Below are positions 1 through 5,147 of a DNA stretch of 9,126 nucleotides, in pieces. Below the pieces are notes generated by a model. The model was not told where the DNA came from. It saw only the letters and a list, made by a program, of their open reading frames with translations, and made no database searches. The position numbers and the translations under genes were made by a program. Source of the DNA: Bacillota bacterium (GTDB lineage Bacteria > Bacillota > Dethiobacteria > Dethiobacterales > Dethiobacteraceae); NCBI GenBank assembly GCA_018725345.1, contig QLUI01000049.1, forward strand, positions 1 through 9,126, in the 5' to 3' direction. The stretch's first letter is position 1. Each line of letters starts with the position of its first letter.

Positions 1-354
1 TTACAGGTTTTCTTTGGCGACACCAATTAATTGACTAAAACTTTCCGTATCATTGACAGCCAGCTCGGCAAGCATTTTGCGGTTAATATCAACGCCGGCA
101 CGTTTCAGCCCGTTAATCAGTCTACTGTAAGACATCCCATTCATCCTGGCAGCAGCGTTAATTCTGGCAATCCACAGCCTTCTGTAATCCCTCTTTAAAT
201 TGCGGCGGTCGCGGTAAGCGTACGCCAGCGACTTCATTACCGCCTGGTTAGCTGTGCGAAACAATTTACTCTTAGCGCCAAAATAACCTTTGGCAAGCTT
301 GATTACTTTCTTATGACGCGCCCGACCGGTCACGCCCCGTTTTACCCTTGGCAT
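1..354 (-). CDS. rplT: 50S ribosomal protein L20
   Basis: This encodes bL20, a 23S rRNA-binding protein needed early in large-subunit assembly. The 117-residue product is full length for the family and begins with the canonical MPRVKRGV, followed by the basic RARHKK segment and the family blocks AYRDRR, LWIARINAAAR and SYSRLINGL. The ATG is preceded by an AAGGAGGG Shine-Dalgarno about seven bases upstream. It is the last gene of infC-rpmI-rplT, 47 bases after rpmI, and its stop codon lies at the window edge, so any operon terminator is outside. In Bacillus, L20 represses its own operon by binding the leader mRNA upstream of infC; the matching leader is present here at about 1195-1318. Nothing is unusual in the protein. 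The identification is essentially certain. Confidence 0.98.
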   Translation of the reverse strand: MPRVKRGVTGRARHKKVIKLAKGYFGAKSKLFRTANQAVMKSLAYAYRDRRNLKRDYRRLWIARINAAARMNGMSYSRLINGLKRAGVDINRKMLAELAVNDTESFSQLIGVAKENL

Positions 355-401
355 GGAAAAACCCTCCTTGCATTGTTATATTCTTTAGTATGTGCTGACG
401 T

Positions 402-596
402 TTAGTTTGGTAGCATCCTTGCTACACGCCTAGCGTCGGAGGCACTAACCAAAGTATTTTTACGCAGCCGACGCTTGCGGCCAGGAGCTTTCTTCTCCAG
501 AATATGTCGCGCATTAGCATGGCTGCGTTTAAATTTGCCAGTTCCTGTTTTTTTAAAGCGCTTTGCGGCGCCGCGGTGTGTCTTCATCTTAGGCAC
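402..596 (-). CDS. rpmI: 50S ribosomal protein L35
   Basis: This encodes bL35, a small, very basic large-subunit protein. The 64-residue product is standard length and starts with the invariant MPKMKTHRGAAKRFK; the conserved HILEKK and KRRLRK blocks follow. The start is GTG, not ATG: the codon at 596-594 encodes the first Met of the family sequence, and a strong AGGAGGG lies eight bases upstream. The infC stop codon TAG at 612-610 overlaps this Shine-Dalgarno, and the two genes are 13 bases apart, so translation is probably coupled. An in-frame ATG (Met-4 of the product) is too far downstream to be the family start. It is co-transcribed with infC and rplT and presumably under L20 leader control. 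Confidence 0.98.
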   Translation of the reverse strand: MPKMKTHRGAAKRFKKTGTGKFKRSHANARHILEKKAPGRKRRLRKNTLVSASDARRVARMLPN

Positions 597-609
597 AGCT
601 GTTTCCCTC

Positions 610-1122
610 CTAGTTCGATTTCGGCATCAGAATCATTATCATGTTCCGTCCTTCCACCTTAGGGACACGTTCCACATTGCCCAGGTCTTCCACTTCCTTC
701 GCCATCCGCAGAAGCAGTTTCTGACCCATTTCAGGGTGGGTAACTTCCCGGCCTCTGAACATTACGGTAGCCTTTACTTTATCTCCGGCTTCCAGAAACC
801 GACGGGCATTTCTCAGTTTCACGTTAAAGTCATTATCTTCAATATTAGGACGGACTTTAACTTCCTTAACAGTAATAATTTTCTGGTTTTTGCGGGATTC
901 TTTCTCCCGCTTGCTCTGCTCAAACTTGTATTTGCCAAAATCCATGATACGGCAGACAGGCGGTTTGGCAACAAGAGACATGGCCACCAAATCAAGATTT
1001 TTCTCAGTGGCCAAACGTAACGCATCTTTCAATGGCATAATCCCCAACTGTGCACCATCCGTGTCAACCACCCGGACTTCGCGGGCACGGATTTGTTCAT
1101 TAACAAGTAAGTCCTTGCTAAT
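610..1122 (-). CDS. infC: Translation initiation factor IF-3, ATT start
   Basis: IF3 binds the 30S subunit, prevents premature 50S joining and checks start-codon and initiator-tRNA pairing. The 170-residue product has the N-terminal IF3 domain (VNEQIRAREVRVVD, then LGIMPLKDAL), a lysine-rich linker near the middle and the C-terminal domain with KATVMFRGRE. The start is fixed by the sequence. An in-frame TGA lies three codons upstream at 1131-1129, and no ATG, GTG or TTG occurs before the GTG at 1071, which would remove the conserved N-terminus. The ATT at 1122-1120 sits five bases after GGAGGTGAT and gives the expected ISKDLLVNEQ start. Non-canonical AUU starts are well known in infC and support autocontrol by IF3, which discriminates against such codons. 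First gene of the operon, behind the L20-type leader. Confidence 0.96.
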   Translation of the reverse strand: MSKDLLVNEQIRAREVRVVDTDGAQLGIMPLKDALRLATEKNLDLVAMSLVAKPPVCRIMDFGKYKFEQSKREKESRKNQKIITVKEVKVRPNIEDNDFNVKLRNARRFLEAGDKVKATVMFRGREVTHPEMGQKLLLRMAKEVEDLGNVERVPKVEGRNMIMILMPKSN

Positions 1123-1127
1123 CTTGC

Positions 1128-1136
1128 ATCACCTCC
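1128..1136 (-). promoter_or_regulatory. Strong RBS for the ATT start of infC
   Basis: GGAGGTGAT is nearly a perfect complement of the 16S rRNA 3' end and ends five bases before ATT. The ATG inside it begins a reading frame that stops after three codons (ATG CAA GAT TAG), so it cannot start infC. The strong site probably compensates for the poor start codon. Confidence 0.9.
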
Positions 1137-1194
1137 AAAAAAATATTTATCGCCCGTATTGTTCGGAAACACAATTATATTTCCTATACAACGA

Positions 1195-1222
1195 CAAAAA
1201 ACGCAGGCAGCTCCACCTACGT
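1195..1222 (-). terminator. Attenuator terminator in infC leader
   Basis: On the minus strand, ACGTAGG (1222-1216) pairs with CCTGCGT (1207-1201) with one G-U pair and an eight-base loop, followed by a run of six T. It lies about 80 bases upstream of the infC start and inside its transcript, so it acts as an attenuator and not as the end of thrS. An upstream CGCCT at 1259-1255 could pair with AGGTG in the left arm as an antiterminator; that is inference. Confidence 0.8.
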
Positions 1223-1318
1223 TCATCTTCAACAAAAAATACGCTCACGCAATCAGGCGATTATTGTTGACCCATGGGGCTATGCCTTAGGGTGAGAAGC
1301 AGTGGCTTCTTCTTAAGT
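1195..1318 (-). ncRNA. L20-type leader (attenuator) of infC operon
   Basis: This is the 5' leader RNA between the infC promoter and infC. Reading the minus strand, it has a hairpin AGAAGC-CACT-GCTTCT (1310-1295), then an ACCC (1293-1290) to GGGT (1273-1270) helix enclosing a small GGC-ATA-GCC hairpin. At the end is a Rho-independent terminator. Firmicute infC operons are known to carry an L20-binding leader that mimics L20 sites in 23S rRNA and causes premature termination when L20 is in excess. Position, gene order and final terminator match; membership of the Rfam L20 leader family is from context and memory, not from a covariance search. Confidence 0.75.
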
Positions 1319-1324
1319 CAACTC

Positions 1325-1353
1325 AATATAACATACTCTAATCAAGAAGTCAA
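1325..1353 (-). promoter_or_regulatory. Sigma-A promoter of infC-rpmI-rplT
   Basis: TTGACT (1353-1348), a 17-base spacer, and TATATT (1330-1325) with a TG extended -10 element. The -35 box contains the TGA stop codon of thrS. Predicted transcription starts near 1318, giving a leader of about 195 bases. The match to consensus is very good. Confidence 0.85.
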
Positions 1354-3257
1354 CGGCGTTTTTCTTTAATCTCCAGCTTGATTTTCTCAATAAACTCTTC
1401 TATCTTCATTGTGCCGACCTCCCCTAAGGTACGCTCTCTTACAGCAACGGCTCCGGCATCTTCTTCCTTTTCCCCAACAACCAACATGTAAGGAACTTTC
1501 TGCATTTGAGCCTCGCGAATTTTGTAACCAACCTTTTCATTGCGTAAATCGGCTTCCACGCGGACGCCTGAAGCCCAAAGCATTGCAGTCACATCCTTGG
1601 CATATTGATGAAACTTCTCCGTGATCGGAAGCACCACCACCTGCTGAGGCGACAACCAAACAGGGAAAGCTCCGGCAAAATGCTCAATCAGCACCGCCAT
1701 AAAGCGCTCAATAGAACCATATATCACCCTATGAATCACCGCAGGTCTGTGCTTCTGCCCATCTTCTCCCACATAGGTTAAGTCAAACTTCTCCGGCATC
1801 TGAAAGTCTAGCTGAATAGTGCCGCATTGCCAGGTCCGACCGATAGAATCTTTAAGGTGGAAATCAATTTTAGGTCCGTAAAAGGCCCCGTCTCCCGCAT
1901 TAACTAAATAAGCAATCTTCCGTTCTTCAAGCACTTCTCGCAGCGCAGCAGTGGCAATCTCCCACATCTCGGCGGAACCCATGGCTTTTTCTGGCTTGGT
2001 AGAAAGTTCTATGTGATATTCAAACCCAAAAAGATGATACATTCTATCAGTCAGTTCTATTACTCTAGCCACTTCGTCTTTAATTTGTGACGGCAGCATA
2101 AAAATATGGGCATCATCTTGAGTAAAGGCTCGCACACGCATTAAACCGTGCAATGCGCCTGATAATTCATGGCGGTGTACAAGTCCAAGTTCTGCCATTC
2201 GGAGTGGCAAATCCCGATAGGAGTGCATTTTTGTTTTAAACAATAACATTGCTCCCGGACAGTTCATCGGCTTAACGGCAAAATCCTGTTCTTCAATACG
2301 CGTGAAATACATGTTCTCTTTATAATGCGCCCAGTGACCGGAACGCTCCCACAACATCCTGTTTAAAATTACCGGTGTCTTAATCTCCTCATAGCCGGAT
2401 CGGAAATGCTCCTCACGCCAATAGGCTTCCAGTCCATTGCGAATGACCATTCCCTTGGGGTGCAACAACGGAAATCCCGGTCCTTCCTCCTGAATACTGA
2501 ATAAATCGAGCTCACGTCCCAACTTGCGATGATCACGCTTTTTCGCCTCTTCCAGGCGATGCAGGTACTCATCCAAAAGCGCTCTCTTTGGAAACGATGT
2601 GCCGTAAATCCTTTGCAGCATAGGATTCTTTTCACTGCCGCGCCAATAAGCACCTGCTAAGTTTAACAGCTTTACCACTTTTACCTTACCGGTAGAAGGT
2701 AAATGAGGTCCGGCACATAAATCCACAAAATCTCCACAGCGGTAACAACTAATCACCGCATCAGCAGGCAAATCTCGGACCAGTTTCACTTTATAACCTT
2801 CACCTAGTTTTTCAAAATAAGAAGCTGCTTCTTCGCGGCTAAGCTCAAACCGTTTAAGCGGCAAATCCTCTTTGATTATCTTTGCCATTTCCGCCTCAAT
2901 CTTCTCCAAATCGGACGGCACAAAGGACTCACTGTAATCAAAATCATAATAGTACCCGTCTTTGATGGCAGGGCCAATCCCCAATTTAACATCTGCAAAC
3001 AGGCGTTTCACTGCCTGAGCAAGAATATGACTGGAAGTATGTCGATAGACCTCCGCCCCTTCGTCATCATCAAAAAGCAGGAAACGCACTTCCGCTTCTC
3101 TAGGCAAAACTGCTAATAAATCTCTGACAACATTATTTACTTTAGCAGCTGTCGCATCTTTTTTCAGGCGGCCGCCCAGTTCATTAGCAATATCGACAAC
3201 GCGGGCACCTTCGGGATATTCCCGCACAGAACCATCCATTAAAGTCACCTTGGGCAA
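1350..3257 (-). CDS. thrS: Threonyl-tRNA synthetase
   Basis: Class II synthetase that activates threonine with ATP and charges tRNA-Thr in the cytoplasm. With the TTG start at 3257 the product is 635 residues, the usual length. Order of domains: TGS (about 1-60), editing domain with HTSSH (His73, His77) and CAGPH (Cys181, His185), catalytic core, and C-terminal anticodon-binding domain. The zinc ligands Cys333 (MNCPG), His384 (QDDAH) and His509 (VIHR), motif 2 around HRHELSG and motif 3 GSIERF are all present. TTG is preferred because GGAG lies nine bases upstream and it gives the family-like start MPKVTLMDGS. An ATG at 3272 has no properly spaced site, and a GTG at 3317 would add about 20 atypical residues. 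MNCPGA replaces the more usual MNCPGH. It follows the DUF445 gene by 69 bases with no terminator between. No T-box is visible. Confidence 0.96.
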   Translation of the reverse strand: MPKVTLMDGSVREYPEGARVVDIANELGGRLKKDATAAKVNNVVRDLLAVLPREAEVRFLLFDDDEGAEVYRHTSSHILAQAVKRLFADVKLGIGPAIKDGYYYDFDYSESFVPSDLEKIEAEMAKIIKEDLPLKRFELSREEAASYFEKLGEGYKVKLVRDLPADAVISCYRCGDFVDLCAGPHLPSTGKVKVVKLLNLAGAYWRGSEKNPMLQRIYGTSFPKRALLDEYLHRLEEAKKRDHRKLGRELDLFSIQEEGPGFPLLHPKGMVIRNGLEAYWREEHFRSGYEEIKTPVILNRMLWERSGHWAHYKENMYFTRIEEQDFAVKPMNCPGAMLLFKTKMHSYRDLPLRMAELGLVHRHELSGALHGLMRVRAFTQDDAHIFMLPSQIKDEVARVIELTDRMYHLFGFEYHIELSTKPEKAMGSAEMWEIATAALREVLEERKIAYLVNAGDGAFYGPKIDFHLKDSIGRTWQCGTIQLDFQMPEKFDLTYVGEDGQKHRPAVIHRVIYGSIERFMAVLIEHFAGAFPVWLSPQQVVVLPITEKFHQYAKDVTAMLWASGVRVEADLRNEKVGYKIREAQMQKVPYMLVVGEKEEDAGAVAVRERTLGEVGTMKIEEFIEKIKLEIKEKRR

Positions 3258-3266
3258 ATTTAACCA

Positions 3267-3270
3267 CTCC
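3267..3270 (-). promoter_or_regulatory. RBS that decides the TTG start of thrS
   Basis: GGAG at 3270-3267, followed by nine bases and TTG at 3257-3255. The neighbouring ATG at 3272 overlaps this GGAG and so would lack a usable site. This supports the shorter 635-residue ThrRS. Confidence 0.6.
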
Positions 3271-3326
3271 ATTCTCCGTAATATTGCTTTAAAAACATAA
3301 GCACTGACTAATCCCACATCAAAGCA

Positions 3327-3914
3327 TCAAACAAACCAGAACACAAGCAACGCCTGCAGCAGGCCAATCAGCAAACCTAGAACTGCACCAAGCAATTCAA
3401 TCTGTTTCAGTTCACTTCTGGCCACGCTTAACACAAGCCCCTCAACCTCTTGCAGAGGCAATACATTAATCTTTCCTTCTACGATAGCACGTACATCCAC
3501 CTGCTCGCGCATGTGTGTAACAAGCAATTCCACCATTTGCGGCAATTGATGTGCAACTTCATTTGTGACCAAATCGCGAAGCCGCTGGCTAAGAGTCTGA
3601 CGTACAGCCTTGGGCAGCATGCCTATCTTTTCTACGCACCAGCGATCGACTGCGATACAAACCAACCGCTCTATTTTCTGCTGGATAGAAGGCATGTCCA
3701 GTTGTCCCGCCAGCTCGTCCACAGAAAAAAGCTGCTCTGCCACCACTTCTCCCACAGTATAGGCAATCTGCCCTCTGCGTTTGGGAATAAGCCCCTGAAA
3801 GGTAAGAGGTCCTAGGCGGAACGGTTGCAACGGCCGGAAAAGCAAACGAATCGCGAGTACATTGGTAACCCAGCCAATCACCGCACCGGTTAAAGGCAAA
3901 AGAACAAAAATCAT
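3327..3914 (-). CDS. Small DUF445-family membrane protein
   Basis: A 195-residue protein of the DUF445 (YheB-like) family; its molecular function is unknown. The N-terminal membrane segment carries the family signature GAVIGWVTNVLAIRLLFRP, followed by GLIPKRR. The middle is amphipathic and helical with a VxxxxxxxLPQMVELL-type pattern. The last about 20 residues (LLGAVLGLLIGLLQALL) form a second membrane segment ending at the stop. The ATG at 3914 is chosen because AAGGAGA lies shortly upstream and the signature then starts at once; a start at 3977 would add 21 basic residues lacking family character and overlap the preceding terminator hairpin. Bacillus YheB is much longer (about 380 residues), so this is the short form. 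It sits between ytxC and thrS and is probably co-transcribed with thrS. A role in sporulation or envelope is only suggested by position. Confidence 0.85.
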   Translation of the reverse strand: MIFVLLPLTGAVIGWVTNVLAIRLLFRPLQPFRLGPLTFQGLIPKRRGQIAYTVGEVVAEQLFSVDELAGQLDMPSIQQKIERLVCIAVDRWCVEKIGMLPKAVRQTLSQRLRDLVTNEVAHQLPQMVELLVTHMREQVDVRAIVEGKINVLPLQEVEGLVLSVARSELKQIELLGAVLGLLIGLLQALLVFWFV

Positions 3915-3936
3915 CCGCTCTCTCCTTTCATGCTTC

Positions 3937-3945
3937 ATTTTACCA
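3937..3945 (-). promoter_or_regulatory. Possible extended -10 promoter for DUF445-thrS
   Basis: TGGTAAAAT on the minus strand matches an extended -10 element (TGn plus TAAAAT). It lies just downstream of the ytxC terminator and about 22 bases ahead of the DUF445 start codon. There is no recognisable -35 box; the region 17 bases upstream is a T-rich part of the terminator. It would explain how DUF445 and thrS are expressed after termination of ytxC. Confidence 0.4.
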
Positions 3946-3954
3946 TAAAAGCAT

Positions 3955-3999
3955 AAAAGAAAAATAGAGCGCCGCATTGCGGCGCTCTATTTTTCTTTT
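3955..3999. terminator. 21-bp perfect hairpin, bidirectional terminator
   Basis: Perfect inverted repeat, left arm 3955-3975 and right arm 3979-3999, with a three-base ATT loop. The core is GC-rich (AGAGCGCCGC) and the outer parts are A-rich on one side and T-rich on the other, so it can terminate in both directions. The ytxC stop codon TAG (3989-3987) lies inside the right arm. It marks the transcription boundary between ytxC and DUF445-thrS. Confidence 0.85.
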
Positions 4000-4562
4000 A
4001 ATGTGAGATAGACACTCTCACTCAGGCAAAGCTTACACCGCCGGCAAAAGATCACCCTGCTTTCAAAGACATGCTTTAATATCTCCGCTGCTTTAGGATA
4101 TAAGCTATACATTTGCTTATGCAGCACCACACGACGCGGAGCCACACTAATCAACATACTCACCAACTGGTCTTCAATCCCTGTAACACTATCGCAAACA
4201 CCCCACTGAATATCTTGCTGGCACTGCTCCATCGGCCTATAATGCTGGTCAAGCAACCTGGCAACTCCAAGTTCATCTACTATCACATGAACCAGCTTAA
4301 TTTTTGGCTCCTGCATTGTCATAAAATATTTTAACAACTGAATAAATTCCTGGTATTCCTTTTCCCGGAGAAAATCATCCACAGCTCTATCAACATTCTT
4401 GCGCAAAAATTCCAGCCAACTCTGTAGACGAAAAAGAATAAACCCGTGCAGATTTAGATATTGCCTTCGTGCCAGATAAAGCTCCAATGCCTCCCGCACT
4501 TCTCCTAACAGGTGTTCTCCCGACTCATTACTTCGCTCACTTTCATAGTGCTTCACTGCCAA
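3987..4562 (-). CDS. ytxC: YtxC-family sporulation-associated protein, 5' end uncertain
   Basis: This resembles the YtxC family, conserved in endospore formers and of unknown biochemical role; Bacillus also has ytxC next to thrS. Family-like features include GFILFRLQSWLEFL, the acidic-basic KEYQEFIQLLKYF segment, a late IEDQLVSMLISVAPRRVVLH block and a C-terminal FCRRCKLC cysteine cluster. The TTG at 4562 is only a formal start: it has no Shine-Dalgarno. The same frame stays open back to 4661 and encodes family-like sequence there (RVIDERFKRI, FPRHERREIL), with no ATG, GTG or usable TTG before the TAA at 4664-4662. A strong AGGAGGG plus ATG at 4630 exists but in another frame. Family members are, from memory, about 280 residues; here at most 224 are open. 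The gene may be truncated, frameshifted or started unusually. Confidence 0.6.
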   Translation of the reverse strand: MAVKHYESERSNESGEHLLGEVREALELYLARRQYLNLHGFILFRLQSWLEFLRKNVDRAVDDFLREKEYQEFIQLLKYFMTMQEPKIKLVHVIVDELGVARLLDQHYRPMEQCQQDIQWGVCDSVTGIEDQLVSMLISVAPRRVVLHKQMYSLYPKAAEILKHVFESRVIFCRRCKLCLSESVYLTLKEK

Positions 4563-4630
4563 AAATAAAATTTCTCGTCGCTCATGGCGGGGAAAATAAA
4601 AATCGGATTTGATTCTTTTGAAACGCTCAT
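4553..4630 (-). other. 25-codon ORF with strong RBS over the ytxC start
   Basis: AAGGAGGG is followed six bases later by ATG (4630-4628). The frame runs 25 codons to a TGA at 4555-4553, overlapping the YtxC frame in the -1 phase. The peptide (starting MSVSKESNPIF) resembles nothing I know. The best reading is that this is the original or substitute initiation site of ytxC, thrown out of frame by an indel. A real leader peptide cannot be excluded. Confidence 0.35.
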
Positions 4631-4780
4631 CTATTACCCTCCTTAAAATATCATACTGAAGTTATCCTTTACTGCTTTCGCTTTGATTATACTTACAATA
4701 AAATTTTTCAACACGCTATTCTTATTTTTACCATGCAATTTTTATGTACGATCAGAACACATACGCAAGATTTGGAACCC

Positions 4781-4809
4781 TTGCTTTTTTCCCATTTTTC
4801 TGTTATAGT
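4781..4809 (+). promoter_or_regulatory. Promoter of tRNA-Val
   Basis: TTGCTT (4781-4786), 17-base spacer, and TATAGT (4804-4809) with a TG extended -10 element. Transcription would begin near 4816, leaving a leader of about 16 bases before the tRNA. Confidence 0.75.
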
Positions 4810-4831
4810 TACAATGCGTTTAGAAATAAAC

Positions 4832-4906
4832 GGGTCGTTAGCTCAGGGGGAGAGCACTACCTTGACACGGTAGGGGCCAGTGGTTCAAATCCACTACGAC
4901 CCACCA
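4832..4906 (+). tRNA. tRNA-Val (anticodon GAC)
   Basis: A complete cloverleaf. The acceptor stem GGGTCGT (4832-4838) pairs perfectly with ACGACCC (4896-4902). The D-stem is GCTC/GAGC. The anticodon stem CTACC/GGTAG has loop TTGACAC, giving anticodon GAC at 4864-4866, which reads valine codon GUC and probably GUU. The T-arm is AGTGG/CCACT with loop TTCAAAT. Discriminator base is A at 4903, and CCA is encoded at 4904-4906. It has its own promoter and terminator and is a single-gene unit pointing opposite to its neighbours. Confidence 0.97.
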
Positions 4907-4916
4907 TAAAAAAGTA

Positions 4917-4943
4917 AACCTGTCAGCATTGACGGGTTTTTTT
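4917..4943 (+). terminator. Terminator of tRNA-Val
   Basis: AACCTGTCA (4917-4925) pairs with TGACGGGTT (4930-4938) with one G-U pair and a GCAT loop, followed by a run of T. It lies 11 bases after the tRNA CCA end. Confidence 0.85.
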
Positions 4944-4980
4944 AATGCATAGGAAATTATTTCATTCAAGAAAGCTACGA

Positions 4981-5078
4981 TCCAATGCATTGGGGACGCT
5001 CCGGGGGATTCCCCCTTATTCTTGCGGGGTGCAGAGGATCGCTCGGTCAACGCGATGTGGTGGCAACCCCTAGCGGAT
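4981..5078. other. GC-rich structured intergenic segment
   Basis: No gene is visible between the tRNA terminator and the pycB end, but this segment is dense in potential structure. It holds a 12-bp palindrome CCAATGCATTGG (4982-4993), a GGGGG-ATT-CCCCC hairpin (5003-5015), and a nested two-helix element. In the last, GGGGT (5026-5030) pairs with ACCCC (5066-5070), enclosing ATCGC (5038-5042) paired with GCGAT (5051-5055). GACGCTCC (4995-5002) is complementary to GGAGCGTC (5111-5118) in the following terminator. On the plus strand this has an attenuator-like order. The segment could be a small RNA, a riboswitch remnant or a repeat. I recognise no known RNA class. Confidence 0.4.
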
Positions 5079-5125
5079 AAAAAAGACGCCTCCCAAGCAA
5101 AAAGAACGGGGGAGCGTCTTTTTTT
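5079..5125. terminator. Bidirectional terminator downstream of pycB
   Basis: AAAAAAGACGC (5079-5089) pairs with GCGTCTTTTTT (from 5114), extended inward by TCCC with GGGA beyond one bulged C; the loop is about 13 bases. Read on the minus strand it lies 23 bases after the pycB stop and ends in a run of six T, so it most likely terminates pycAB. Read on the plus strand it ends in seven T. Confidence 0.85.
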
Positions 5126-5147
5126 ATTTTGTATAAATGGGGGAATT

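Noticed and set aside
475..1020. Plus-strand open frame of 181 codons over rpmI and infC.
   Set aside because: It is antisense to two certain genes, has no convincing ribosome site and no protein-family character.
3258..3317. Longer thrS with a GTG start at 3317.
   Set aside because: The added residues are not family-like, the GTG has no Shine-Dalgarno, and the TTG at 3257 gives the usual length and a proper site.
3915..3977. Longer DUF445 protein starting at 3977.
   Set aside because: It would start inside the ytxC terminator hairpin. The ATG at 3914 has a good AAGGAGA site and begins right at the conserved membrane segment.
4679..4712. Possible ytxC promoter TTGAAA with TATAAT on the minus strand.
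   Set aside because: The spacer is only 14 bases and there is no extended -10, so it is not a credible sigma-A promoter as it stands. A sporulation sigma factor site could not be recognised.
5056..5078. T-box-like GGTGGCAACC followed by GCGG and a terminator on the plus strand.
   Set aside because: It does not match the T-box consensus without insertions, no stem I or specifier is recognisable, and no gene follows on that strand. Kept only as one idea in the structured-segment finding.
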